From NCBI GenBank assembly GCA_010015805.1, contig ML978122.1:2638453-2702452 (forward strand): a stretch of 64,000 nt of DNA, in the 5' to 3' direction. Below the pieces are notes generated by a model. The model saw only the letters and a program-made list of their open reading frames with translations. It was not told the DNA's origin and searched no databases. Position numbers and translations under genes: made by a program. Below, one piece after another: positions 45,798 to 58,225 of the stretch. Position 1 is the stretch's first letter. The number at the start of each line of letters is the position of its first letter. Origin of the DNA: Rhizodiscina lignyota. Its lineage: Eukaryota; Ascomycota; Dothideomycetes; Aulographales; Rhizodiscinaceae.

Positions 45798-48700
45798 ATG
45801 GATACTACGGAGGACGATGACATTCGTCTCCAGAAAGCTTCTGCTTCGCTCATTACTGATCTCATCTCTGTCCTCGATACCATACTGTGGAGGCGGAGAG
45901 CACATGTCTCAGATAAACGGCGCGTTCATAGGCTTGTCAGGAGGCGGGATCTAGAGAAAGCTATTGCACTGGTAATTTGCTAATAAAAACGGTTTCGATA
46001 TGTCACTGAGAGAAGAGTAGATTGAGCCGTTCCAAGAAGAACCTCAGCTCCTGGATACACAGCTTAAAACTATTCTACCTCCGCTAATAAACGCCTATCT
46101 GGAATCTCTTCAAAATCAGGCCACTGCTCCCAAGCCGGAGACCTTCACGATTTCTTATGGCGTGTGTAAAATCTTGTACACCCTATGCAAAGTCAGAGGC
46201 GAGAAAGTCATCACCAGCTTCTTCAACAATGAAGCACGTTACCTGGAGGCAATTCTAGCAGCATACGAAGCTCTCAGCGCATCTGGTTCGGATATTCCGG
46301 ATAGTTCTTCTTCATGGGAAGAGCGCTATGTTCTTCTACTCTGGCTCTACCATTTAATGCTCGTTCCATTCGACTTGGCGAGTATATCATCAGATAATGG
46401 AGCCGGTGCATCCCAAACACCGACAACATTTGGTCTCCATCCTGCTCTGCCCGGAATTGCGTCTCGACTTCTGCCTGCATGCATGAAATGTCTGGAAAGT
46501 GCGACAAAAGAGCGCGAGGCCGCAGCGTTGGTGCTCGTCAGGATGACTCTGCGGCCGGACATGCGAAAGACTGGCCTACATGACGTTGTCATTACATGGG
46601 CGTTAGCAGAGTTAAAAGATAGCACAGAGGTCTCTGCTCAGATCCACGAACGGCTAGGCATCTTGCGGTTCCTCAGTGGCCTTACTGCTTCCGCAAGTCC
46701 CATTGAAATCCGAGGCCACCTGTTGAAAATTTACAGGACTTGTCAAGCCATCACCGACGATGACGGTCTTGCTCCACTACGATCGTCTGCGGTGGCCCGC
46801 AAGTTAATCATCAAGATCTTTCGGAACATAATTCTTCTCTGCCTGCAGTCAACGCCCCCTGATCTCGACACTACCACAGCACTGGAAGAAGTCATTGAAT
46901 ACCTCCTCAACGCTCTAGCGGACGGCGACAGTCCCGTGCGGTACGCTGCAAGCAAAGCTTTGAGTTTGATTACTCTGAAACTGGATTCTGCCATGGCCGA
47001 CGAAGTGATCGAGGCTATTCTAGCCAGTCTGAGTGAAGACGTTCTTTGGGAAGGAGCAACTCGCAACTTCACTGCAGTCAACCCTCTCCGCTGGCACGGA
47101 TTAACCTTAACGCTTGGCCACTTGTTATATCGACGAGCTCCAGCGGCTTTGAAATTGCCAGATATCCTCAACGCGCTGGTACTGTCGCTTCAGTTTGAGC
47201 AGCGTTCGGCGACCGGCAGTTCTATCGGCACCAATGTTCGTGACGCCGCCTGTTTCGGAATTTGGTCACTATCGCGAAGATACACAACTACCGAACTTCT
47301 CGCAGTAGACATGAAGGAGATTCGAACTGCCATGGCATTTGACTCCCATGGTGGTGTTCCTTTTTTCTTGGCCACTCAATTGTTAGTCGCGGCGTGCTTG
47401 GATCCAGCTGGAAACATACGTCGAGGTAGCTCTGCAGCCCTGCAGGAACTCGTCGGACGACATCCAAATATCATTGTTGAAGGCATTTCCCTGGTGCAGA
47501 CTGTGGACTACCATGCGGTAGGGCTGCGCGATCGTGCAATGATAGACGTTGCTTTTCTAGCGGGCGGTTTAGACCAAAGTTACTGGGACATTCTATTCTC
47601 TGCTCTACTCGAGTGGAGAGGTGTCGGTGCTGTGGATGCGGCATCTCGAGCGGCAGCGGCGAAATCGATCGGGCGCCTGTGTTTGAATCAATCATTCGGT
47701 CGGGTTCTCAAGCTTCTGGGCCTTCCAAGAGCTACGAACGAATCTTTACTGTGGAAGATCCATGCTTTAAAGACTCGGGAAGTAGAGGAGAGACATGGCC
47801 TTCTCTTGGCAGTCGCGCAAGTCCTCAATGTCTGCGTAGAGAGGTCGTCTTCTACTTCAAACGTCCAGGCAGACGACATTAAGCTTGCAGTAAGCCAGGA
47901 CGACTGCAAAGCTCTGGTCGAATTACTCGGCCATGTTAAATCCTGGAATCTACCAGCTCAACAATTCACCTCTGCATCATTTCGACCAGAACTCACAGCA
48001 TCTGCGGTTTGCACACTTCTAGCTGCCGCTACTTCAGCTGCGATTCGTGCAGACGGGAACGTCGCCTTTGACCCATCGTTCGAGCTGCTGCTGCGGGAGG
48101 CTAGTAGGCTTCTGCAGCTCTGTCTGACACGCAGCGAGCCTTCAGTCCTCTCCATCGTCCCCGCTTGCGCCAAAAATTTGTGCTCTTTCCCTGGTCCAGG
48201 CACCACTATTCGAGACGAACTTGTCACTTCTTGGCTCAGAACTCTAAAGCAAAGTTCTCGTCACGTCGACCAAGTCGCGGGCCATGCTCTAGCTTTGGGC
48301 GCGGCTTTTGGAACGCTACCAGATCGATCGGACCTGCAAGATGAGATCGTCGCTACACTCACGGCACGCTGCACAGATAAGGCCGAAATAGAAGCGAGAG
48401 TTCTTGCTTTGCAAGCCTTAGTACATGTCGTCGAGCCTCTTAGTATCGCTCGATGGAAAGGATTTGACGGGCATATTGATATGTTAGACGACCGAACGAA
48501 GAGCCAGCTGGAGCGAATATCAGAGGCCATCCACACTGCATTGAACGACTACACCGTAAGCGATCGAGGGGATGTTGGATCTCTTGTGCGACTCGAGGCA
48601 CTTAACACCCTTGAGAGATGCTGGAAGCTCCATATTCTCACGAAGGAGAGGAGGAGCTCTTCCCTTGGCGGGGATGTCATCAGGCTATCTCTTGAAAAGC

Positions 48701-49483
48701 TCGACAAAGTCCGTGGTCGAGCAAAGCAATGCCTTGAATCTGGCCTACCGGACCTTTCAGACCCAATTTCAGATCCAAGCGTCACCGTCTCATCTCCGGC
48801 TTACTTTGCTTTCTGGATGAAGAAAATGGTCGACGTCTCCTCCCCTCCTTTCCGGCACGCAATTCTTGAAGGATATGTCAGTTCCGCGGGAATGGGTTCG
48901 GAATCAGTCGTCCAAGTGGCTCGAGCCGCTCTGTTGAGCGCCGTAGACCCTCTGCTCCCGGAAAGCAATAACCAGCTCAGTCTCATTGCCGTTGCAAACG
49001 TCCTCATGGACGTATTCAAAAAGCACTTGGAAAATGATCGAATTTTGCTGCCTTTGCTAGAGATCATTGCATTCTTGTTAGACATGCAGATTCTCCAGCG
49101 TCTCGCTGAGACCACTTTCAAGTAGGCATTTGCCCTGATTGTTTCCAGATAATAGCAAAGATACTCACTCATCCTGCAGATGGCGCAACTTACTATCCCT
49201 CGTCCAGAAATCGCATTACAAATCGAACCACATGCACAAGCTCCATCTCGCATTAGATGTCTACCGCGGCCTCGCGGATGTTACGGTCATTCGAAAAGAT
49301 GTCACATCAAAACTCGTGAGCATGCTTTCACATCCATTTCCAAAGCTTCGGGTTGCTGCGGCGGAGACACTACTAGTTGTGACGAGCGACACGGCTCTAA
49401 AATCAGTCGACTGGTCAATGCCGACGAAAGCGTTATCTGCAGTGATAAAAGCGACCAAGGAAAGGCACGTTACTTCTTCTTGA
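45798..49483 (+). CDS. Tubulin-specific chaperone D (TBCD/Cin1)
   Basis: Exons 45798-45971, 46021-49121 and 49180-49483 encode 1192 residues, the usual TBCD length. It is an array of HEAT/ARM-type helical repeats: MDTTEDDDIRLQKASASL at the start, AILAAYEALS, LLWLYHLMLVPFDLASI (a TBCD-typical segment), LADGDSPVRYAASKALSLI and WEGATRNFTAVNPLRWHGL. The last exon (KWRNLLSLVQKSHYKSNHMH) is needed for the conserved C-terminal domain; the unspliced frame stops at 49123-49125. TBCD captures beta-tubulin from cofactor A and with cofactors E and C assembles the alpha/beta dimer in the cytosol. Confidence 0.93.
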
Positions 49484-49609
49484 GGCGTTATTTCTACTTT
49501 GGGAGGGAGAGGGGAACTTATGAATTTTACGAATCGGCTGCGGGCTGTTGAGTAGATCCCAAGCCATATCAAACGCTTTAAACGCATTCACCAATTCAAC
49601 ATATGCAGA

Positions 49610-51345
49610 TCAAAGCTCATCCGAGCCTCCCGCGCGAGAAGCACTCTCCGCTCTCCCCTGCCCCTCTGCCTTGGACAGCTTGAATCCGCTCGGAACCTTG
49701 AGTTGAAAGAGCTGCGACGGGTCGTACTCCTTGCTGACCTTCCTCATAAACTCAACATTCTCTTTGCCATAGCCTCCAATGGGGTCTTGCCACGGCCCGG
49801 CATAACTCATGTAGATGAAGTCACGAAGCAAGCCCCTCCGTGCGGCTTCCTCCTCTCCGCGCCTGTTCAGATCTTTGATCGCTTTATCCACCCTTTCCTC
49901 GTATTCCTCGGCGTCCCACGTAGCCAGTGAGAATAGGATAAGCGAGTCGCCATCCTCTTTCTTGAAACCCAGCGAGTTACGACCTTGGCCGTACGCCTCG
50001 CTCTGGATAAGGACTTGTTTAGACTGGGGCTGGAAGGCAGTGACGACGACGATCCCTGGGATGTCCATCATCGACGTTACCGTCTCGTTGAACATCTGCT
50101 GATAGTCCTTCATGAACTGTGCGTCGGGCTTGAACGTGAAGGTGCCGACTTTCACTCTCTTGCCATGGGGATTGCTCTTGTCAAGCTCTTCGTTAAAGTC
50201 TAACATCGTCGAGATCCGCGTGCTGTTCTGGAAGTTGTTCGGCAGATCAAGGAGCTCCTTGAAGTAAGCTGGATTCTCTTCGGCCTTGGTCCAGGTGAGG
50301 ATGTTCATCATGGACCACCCCATTCCGTCAATGTATGCGGTTTGCGCAACAAGAGCGGCGTGCGGATCGAAGACCTTGTCGTCGAGAGATTTCTCTATGA
50401 AGTCGAAGTACGCGTTTCGATTCTCTATGTCGCTTACTATGACGCCACCCCAGAATTTGCCTTGTTGGATTATTGTGAAATCAAAGCGGGTGACGACTCC
50501 GAAATTGTTATTGCCGCCCTTTAGAGCACGATACAGATCCGGATTGGAGGTCGCATTGGCACTGACGACTGCACCGGACGAAAGGACGACCTCATAATTT
50601 AGCACATGGTCACACGAAAAGCCATATCGAGGTGACAAGAACGAAATGCCGCCTGAGCGCCAGATTAGCCGAAGGCAAAATGTCTAGCGGGTTGAGAATA
50701 TTACCCCCCATAGTCAATCCTCCCATTCCCAAGTTCGAATCACGACCAGAGATAATCGTGAGATCCATCGGGTCAAGCTTCCCATACACTTCTCCCAGTA
50801 ACGTTCCGGGCCCGACGCTAACAAACGACTGGTCTTCCGAAATGGTGATATCATTCAGCTTCTTGAGATATACGACAACCCCATCTTCTATGTTAGAAGC
50901 TTTAGCGTGAGTCGCATGGGGCCCTGAGCGTATGGCGAATTTGCACCCGTCTTCCATCCCCTCTGAATGGGCCGCTCCGAGCACCGATATGGCAGTCGAC
51001 ACCTCAGCAACGTCTGATGGAATGACAACGCAGCGAGGAGACAGTTCTCGCGCATTCTGCATCCAGAAGGACTGTGTGTAGTCCTGGTACTCCGACTCGC
51101 CTTTTGAAAAGACCTTCCCCGGAAGAAGCGAAGAGATAGCATCGCACTGGACCAAGGTGAGCGAGCAATTTTAGGATTGTTCAAGTCTACGAGTTGCTTA
51201 CACATGATCCACTCTCTTTCAATGCTTTCGTGACTTCTTCCACACTCTGGAGAGGGATTTGAGAGTCCTGGGCAGTCGTCAAAGGTGGATTTAGCAAAGC
51301 CGCACAGGCGACCAGCAAGGTCAGCGAACTGGGCAGGGCAAACAT
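49610..51345 (-). CDS. Secreted FAD-linked oxidase (berberine-bridge-enzyme-like)
   Basis: Exons 51345-51202, 51146-50705 and 50652-49610 give 542 residues. A signal peptide (MFALPSSLTLLVACAALL) is in exon 1. The FAD_binding_4 fold shows CVVIPSDVAEVSTAISVL, RSGPHATHAK (in place of the usual RSGGH pyrophosphate loop), GPGTLLGEVYGKLDP, GLTMGGGISFLSPRYG and GGNNNFGVVTRFDF. The C-terminal BBE-like region has DPIGGYG. The His of the RSGxH motif, the usual covalent FAD site, is present, but the Gly-to-Pro change next to it is unusual. Substrate unknown; relatives oxidise sugars or secondary metabolites outside the cell. It converges on the TBCD gene with only 126 bp between. Confidence 0.9.
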
Positions 51346-52157
51346 GTTCAGGCCGGGCCAATTCGTTAATTCTCAACAGAATATGATCGAGATGCGAAAT
51401 GACAAAGGAAAATGCCCACGGAGTAGGCCACGTAAAGTACCATCCAGAGAGTCAGAGCTGCGAGTATTTGGAAAAGTGAACAAAAGCGCTTTTAAGAAAG
51501 ATCTCCGTCACGGCTAGGATAAGGAGCGTCCACATCTTAGAATTTTTGGAATCACGATCCTTTTAATAAGCATATTCGAGACGCCATACCCCAAACATCT
51601 AGGTACCGAGAATCTGCGAGCGGTTCACAAAAGAGGCACACCTTGTTTCTGCTTGTGGCTTAATTTGATAAGCACAACACCCCCGGTAGGCGGTGAGAGA
51701 GAGACTAATTGGGTGATTGGATACACCTGGGCATCATCCATCTTGTGCGGAGGAGACGAACAGCTTGCTTGTTCCTAGACAACCATTCTACTTGAGCTAC
51801 TAGAGCTGACATGATTCCGTGGAATGCTGGATTCGAAGGAAAGATGACACGACGGCCGCGATCCGCCGTCGCCGTGCACATTCGGCCCGACCAACCACTC
51901 CAATCGCTCCGACGGGCCGAGTGAAAAGTTCACATCAACTGAAGCTTGAATGAACGGCGATTATTTATCACAATTACTTTATATAGTAGAGAGCGAACAT
52001 CAATGTGGGGATGTATTCAGTAATACGTGCGGCACGACGTAAATGTATTCGATCCTTGGAGCATATCAAGGTTTCGCTCGCTTAGCACACAAACATGCAC
52101 CACCAGGTAAATCAGCAATGCCCATTCTCGTACAGATAACTCCGTTTCCACAACCGC
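51346..52157. other. Intergenic region between FAD oxidase and Nuf2
   Basis: No gene or repeat recognised. Confidence 0.4.
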
Positions 52158-53673
52158 TTATGCAATGCACTGATCCATCTCCGTGATGTACAGCTTGATA
52201 TGCGACTCCATCTTCAGGTACTCGTCGTGCGCCGCATGCACCTCATTCTCGATGTTTTCTTTGAGATCCGCCATCTGCCTCTCGTTAGCAACTGTTCACT
52301 GGCATATGCAATGTGCAAAGGCATACCTTCTTCTCCGTCTGCTCGATCCTCACTCTCCTCCGCTCCATCTCCCTGCCCCTCTCACCCCTCTCGTCTGCTA
52401 ATTGGCGATGGACCGCTCTAAGCTCGTCCATTCTCTCCCTTGCCTTTTCCGCCCTCTCTTCAGCCGTCTTCCTTAGCTTCTCCGTCCTCGCCTGCACGTT
52501 GCCTAACTGCTTCTTCAGCAGTTTCTCCTGCCTCTCCACGTCCGTGACATTCCTTGACCTCTCGCTCAGGGCGTCCCGATGCCTAGATGCCTTCGCAGCT
52601 TCTTCCTCCTCTCTTGCAAGATCCCCGCCCAGATCATGAAGAAGCCTCGTGCACGCGCCCACATCACCAGTAACCTGCACAAACGCATCCGCACTCGCCT
52701 GAAGAGCGCGCGCCCGCCTCTCAAGCATCTCAATCTGCGCCTTCTCGTTTGCCAACACGGCGCTCAAGTCGCGCAGCTGCGCCTCCAGCGCCTGCGGGCT
52801 CTGCGCGGTATACGGTCTCAGCTTCTCCACCTCTTGCCTCGCGTTGAGACACTGCGTCGTCTTGTCCTCCAGCACGCCCCTCAGCCTGCTGACGCTGCTC
52901 TTCTCCCTCTCCATCGCCGCGGTGATGCGCTCCTGCTCGCTCTTCAGCTCCAGCAGCTTGCTCTTCAGATCCGCCGTGCGCTGTTCCTTCCTCTGCAGCG
53001 CCTGCTCCCTCGCCTTGCGCCCGGCCTCGAGCTCCGCGAGCCGCTGCTCCTTCGCTTGGTTCGCGTGGAACAGCTCGTCGACGCGCAGCTTCGTGCGCTC
53101 GCTCTTGTTGAAGTGCTCGTCGATCACGGGCGTCTGCGTCTCGCGGAAGCGGATGAAGTTGATGATGTAGCTGAACAGCTTGACCAGCCGCGGGTACGTC
53201 GGTCGGTACAGGTCGGCGAAGCTGAAATCGTGGATGCCGCACTCGCCCAGCAGCCGCCGGCAGGTGATGAAGAAGCCCATGAGGTCGCGGGTGTCGGAGG
53301 TGAAGATGCGATCCGCGTCGCTCGCGTCGCCGCACACGTCCTCGGCGGCGACGCGCATGGCCGGCGCCACGACGTCGCGCGTGGTGTTCATGAGCAGCTC
53401 GGCGAACCATTCGAAGATCTTCTGGATCTGCTGGGGGTTGGGCTTCTGGAGGTCTGCGACGGTGAAGTTGATGCCGATGTCTGAGACGCAGCCGGCGATT
53501 TCCTTGTCGGGCTGTTGGGTGGAGCTGTTAGCTTTTGCTGTCTGTGCCAGTTGGCTCTTTAGAATGCATGTTACCAATGTCATGAAAGCCTCGCTCTCGT
53601 CTTGCTGCGGGCGCCGTTGGCTGCCCACGTTCGAGGTGCTGCGCGCCATGCTCATGCGCGCGTTGAAGTCCAT
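52158..53673 (-). CDS. NUF2: Kinetochore protein Nuf2
   Basis: Exons 53673-52327 and 52274-52158 encode 487 residues (an upstream in-frame ATG at 53691 would add six). The N-terminal calponin-homology domain is recognisable from [41 protein letters not shown] and [20 protein letters not shown], all Nuf2 hallmarks. Residues 190-480 are a long coiled-coil that pairs with Ndc80. The short last exon ([20 protein letters not shown]) completes the Spc24/25-binding end. Nuf2 is part of the Ndc80 complex that links kinetochores to microtubules. The coding sequence is strikingly GC-rich, with many CTC, GAG, CGC codons, so an artefactual 301-codon frame exists on the opposite strand. Confidence 0.93.
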
Positions 53674-53691
53674 GGTTGTGGTGGCGCGCAA

Positions 53692-54752
53692 AGGCGCTCA
53701 AGTGCTGGGAGGGGTGTAAAGAGGCCAAAGGTGTCGCAACAGTCGCTGTAGGCAATCCGAGGATTCGTTATCGCTCTCGATTGTTATCAAGGTTGGAAGT
53801 TGATGTTGTAATAATGCAAATGCGATGCGACAACATGCCAAGAGTCAACAAAGTTCCGCTTCTGGGCAAGGCTGAATCACGTGCATTATCTGATAAGATC
53901 ATTTGTTCTGATCTACCCCATCTCGAAAGAGACATCAGTTAAAAGATTAACAACATAGCTTTCTTGCATGATAACCGTACTATACGCCGAATTACGCAAG
54001 TCAAATTACTGACCTTTCTTGCATGCATTGTACAGGCTGCATGTAGCCACGAAAACTTATCCTCAGCTCATTCTTCCATGGCGACCTTACTGTACGCGGA
54101 GGCATGAAAGTTTTAGCTCGCCGCTTTCTGCCACGGAGCTCGTACCGTACACGGAGGCTCAAAACCAAGCTGCTTCGCCTGCTTCCTGAAAGCTCATCCT
54201 GTACGCCGAGGCATGAAGTTAACTTGGCCATGCAGTACGGCCCACCTTGGCATCCACACACTGTTCATCTCGATGTTCGCATCTCAGGCGCTAGTCGTCC
54301 CTCATGTTGACTGGATCCAGCCAGGCCTCGCCAACTGGTGCATTCTCAAAGATGCGAACCGTACTTCGAAGCTCTCCTCCAACTCCCTTCCGTGCGATCA
54401 TGTGCTGCTCTCCATTAAGCTACTCCCCCTTGTGAATATATAAGTACTGTTCGACCTTCTGCGCCTCGAGGCACGACGAAACACAAGTGGCATAAATAGT
54501 TAGAGCACCAGGCACAGAGAACGTTTTCTTGAAGAAATTCTGTCTTTCAGGCTATCCAATGTAATCCTACTACCCATAGCAGGGTCGTAAGGTAACCCCA
54601 TGCCCATATCCACTTATGCCCCCACCCATCATAGGTATCATATTCCTCCCCAATGCCATCTATGCCCATCCAGAAGCAAGTTATGCAGTGAGCGTCGTCA
54701 TGTCCAACTTTTTGTCATCCACAGGTTCGCCTTCGCTCTCCACGCGAAGCGC
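53692..54752. other. Intergenic region with degenerate tandem repeats
   Basis: Holds the repeat block at 54029-54250 described separately; otherwise nothing recognised. Confidence 0.4.
54029..54250 (+). repeat. Four diverged repeats of about 54-63 bp
   Basis: Units start at 54029, 54092, 54147 and 54201 with (T/C)GTAC(A/G)C(G/C)GAGGC(A/T)-type strings; the first is the most diverged. Most contain AGCTC(A/G)T near the end. Alignment by eye only. Confidence 0.55.
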
Positions 54753-55837
54753 TCAAGCAGCAGCCTCCTCCTTCTCGTCATGGTGCTTCTTGATGGCAGC
54801 CTCGAGCGCCTTGGGGTTCGCGCCAACGACCTCGCCGACCTTCTCGCCGTCCTTGAACAGCACGAAGGTTGGCATGGCGCGGATGCCGAGCTCCTGCGCA
54901 ACGTCCGGGACCTCGTCGACGTCGAGCTTGTAGAACTTCGCGTTGCTGTAGACGTCGGAGAACCTGTGGAGAGACGCGTCATGTCAGTGTTTGTAATTAA
55001 TACGCCGCGAGTCGAGGAATGGGTGGGCAAAGGGAGCAATGGGGGAGAGTCTGAGACGTGTCCGGAAGTGCCTCCCGATTCCGCGATGGACCAGATCTGA
55101 AGGCAGGGCGAGGAATGGACGCAAGAGATCTTTTGTGTGCCTCCCAGCGCTATGGTTCTCGCCTTTATTGGTCTGGCCGACTTCGTGCAGCGGGTCGGAT
55201 CGTTGGTTAAAGAATGCTGGGACCAAGGGATCCTAGCAGCGATCCACCGTCGAAATTGAATTGGTTGCCAGCAGTGTGCTACGGTGGCAAATGGCGTTGT
55301 TCTGCCTATCCGTGCTTCCGCCGAACATGTCGAGATTTGGCCTCCGGAGATGCAGATTACGTGTAGTTGTACAGAAGGAAAGCTTCTCGCGACTTACTTG
55401 ACGACCTGCGGAGCAATGACTTTGCAAGGGCCGCACCAGGTAGCGAAGCAGTCGAGGACCATGAGGCCCTTCTCCTCGAGAGCCTTATCGAAGTCGGCCT
55501 TCCTAAACAAATCACCAACCGTCAGCACATATCGACAAGCGCGTGAAAGAGGTACAGGCATGCAGCTCCCACCAACCCGCCCCCACCTGCGGCAGTGGAT
55601 GGTGGGCGTGTGCTGATGCAGGAATGCGGCGGGGTACAAAACGTACGTAGCGAGGTTGTGAACGCCCTTCTTGCCTTCCGTCATTGTTGCGAAGTGTCTG
55701 TTGTAGAGGACGGGTTTGTACAGGTTCTGGTGCTTGATGGACTGTAGAGATCGCGGCTTGTTTGGCAAGTTATTCGCGGTGATCCGAGCTGTTCGAGTGG
55801 CAGTGGTGAGTACGCGTGTAGTGTACGTCAATGACAT
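54753..55837 (-). CDS. Thioredoxin with possible mitochondrial presequence
   Basis: Exons 55837-55647, 55502-55398 and 54963-54753 give 168 residues. The active site WCGPC lies in [40 protein letters not shown] and [20 protein letters not shown] complete the fold (cis-Pro in MPT). The first 51 residues are rich in Arg, Ser and Thr and lack acidic residues ([20 protein letters not shown]), like a mitochondrial presequence. An internal ATG ([12 protein letters not shown], 55684) would give a standard cytosolic thioredoxin of 117 residues. Intron 1 (144 nt) is stop-free and a multiple of three; intron 2 is 434 nt, by far the longest in the window. Thioredoxin reduces protein disulfides with NADPH-thioredoxin reductase. 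Confidence 0.93.
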
Positions 55838-58225
55838 GTAAGGGATATGCGGGAGAGGAGGTGGCAGAATCGCTTTTATACGCTCCGCCCCGGGCAGTGT
55901 GCTAGGTGCGTGGAATGTACGAGAGAGTTGCGTGTAGGATGGAGCTGGTAAGAGCGAGGAGATGACGGGATTTGTTGGGTTTTTGCTTAGCTTAGCTCGG
56001 CGACGTTGGTGATTAGAAAGGGTGCAAAAGATTAGAGAGGCACGGGCAAGCTAACAGCCCAATGCGCGCTGTGGCGCACCCGGGAGATTGATTTGCGATT
56101 TTGTCACTCGGCTGCTTGCCGAAGCCGGGGCCGCAAGATGACGGAGGGGAGAGCTCAAACGGGCAATGGGGGGCTTGATTGCTCTGAGGAAAGCGCGTCA
56201 CTCACCTGTCGCTGTGCAAAGTCGCTGAAGCTGCGTGGTGATTTGGTTGCGGAGTGCGTGCAGAGCTAGGATGCAAAGCAGACAGCGAGCTGCTATGAGG
56301 AATCAAGGCGTCCCCAGCTGATCGTTGCGGCATGCGGCGCCGAGTATCGCCCTGCGCGCTCGCCCGCGACTGCCTGTGCATCTGCTGCTGACAAAAGGGG
56401 AGTGTCGAGGCCTTCAAGCTGCGATTGCGTCACTGTGCCATCGCCATCGCTGAGCGCGCATCCGACCGCACGTGAGACGCATTTCCTCTCCATCTCAAGT
56501 ACCTATGTTCACTATGTTCACTGTGAGCAGACAGAGGGACATTGCGCACTGACGTTCTTTTTTGTGCCTATTAGACAGGTCTCCACTGTGTGCTCTTTGT
56601 TGTGTATATGGCGTCCACGACCGGGCGTCACTATCGCCCCGCTCTGCATCTGAGACAGTCGTCAGAACAGCGAGCATATCAGTACATCGCGTGATGTACC
56701 ACTCGCATTGCGAATCGGGCGAGTTGCATCGTCGAGATGCGTATTTGAGTACTTCTATCTCGAACGGTCCAATGGCACGTGGACGTCAGGAGAAGCACGC
56801 TGCAGTTCAGTGTCTTGGGGCGCAACTGTCGACTTCCCCTCTCTCGCCTGCGCATCGATAGCTTGCGGCCGTTACGACTCCCACTTGGATATACTCAATC
56901 AAGCTGTCCTATTAGAATTGCATACAACACGGTAGGGGAATAAGGTCGGCATTGGCGCTGGGTAATACTGCCATCACGATGCCTTTGCCGTCGGGATATT
57001 ACACTTCGGAAATGCTTCACTGGAGTTATGGACGATACCACGGAGCAGTCAGTTAGGAAAACGAAGAGCACAGAAAACACGCAATGTCCTTCAGAAGACG
57101 TGTATTAAATTTTATTTCCACTTCATCCAGTAGGAAGTACCAAGTACCGAGTACCCCAAATTCCAAATTTCTCCCCCCAAATCCATGCCCGTCCATAAGT
57201 CCTGCACCCATGACGGAGTAGCGAATGTCCAAGGTTTTCCAAATATTTTCCCATCCAATCCTCGCTGAGGAAATCCCCATATTATAATCGCATATACAAG
57301 AACCGATTCCTCCTCCCCAATCCTGTCGCTACAAACGACAACCCCATCCGTAGATGGGATACCAAAATTGCTCTAAAAGGACAGGCAGATGCATACACCG
57401 CAGGTGGTGCACCTGGAAAACACACATTTGCCAATTTTTTTGCCGAAAGGGATAAAAGTTGCGCGCAAGCATTGCACTCACTTGGTGTGCACTGCAGCGC
57501 GCCGCTCCGCGTCTGCATGCTGCCGCATGCACGACACAGACCAAGTCCCGAAACCAGAAACACCCGCTTTCTGGATAGCCAGATCCAGATGCGAACCAAA
57601 CCCCAAATTTCACCTGCAAGATACCGGGTATGACCATGTAGTGGTCCCGGCGGTCGGATTGCTCTGCCGCCGAGTGTGCGAAGACGAGTTTGGGTGTATG
57701 TTGTCCATGAGATTGCTGATATGTTGAGACAGAGACGAGTGCTGCGTGTAGATAGGCTGGCGTGATCGTAATCTTCAGACCTGAGCTGCGTGCTTGATGC
57801 TGGGTAGACTTCCTCCGACCAATTCCGCGAAAGGAAAAACAGGTTAGGAAATCTCGAGTGATGGAATTGGTGCACGTCTTGGCACCAGATCTTCGTCCCT
57901 CTCGTCTCCACAAGAACATCAGATAGGGAAAACAGTAAGGAAAAGTTGTAAGTGATAGACATGATATGGACCATTTCAATATGGAGCCATACCAGGAACA
58001 TCAAGCAAAAGGAAAAACTGCAAGGAAAGGTAAATGAGTGTGGGCGGCTGCATTTTGCAAGCCAGACAACAAAAGCAGATAATGCCTCCAAAACAAGTAA
58101 GGAAATTCAAGTGAGTGGTGTCGTCAAATCCAGCATCAAGCAGCGCAGCTTCAAGTTAGTTCAATCCGATCACGTCCAGTCTTCCCACGCAGCCTCCGCT
58201 CCGCATAAACCAACCAAACCTCCAT
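55838..58225. other. 2.4-kb region without a convincing gene
   Basis: Includes the thioredoxin upstream region and sequence downstream of the large minus-strand gene. A minus-strand frame of 269 codons at 57282-58091 has no recognised domain and lies where the 3' UTR of that gene should be, so it is not called. Confidence 0.4.

Noticed and set aside
52579-53484. 301-codon plus-strand frame opposite Nuf2
   Set aside because: It is antisense to the coiled-coil of a clear Nuf2 gene; GC-rich coding leaves the opposite strand free of stops. No domain.
57282-58091. 269-codon minus-strand frame downstream of the disordered-protein gene
   Set aside because: No domain, no consistent composition, a second overlapping frame is also open, and it lies where that gene's 3' UTR should be.
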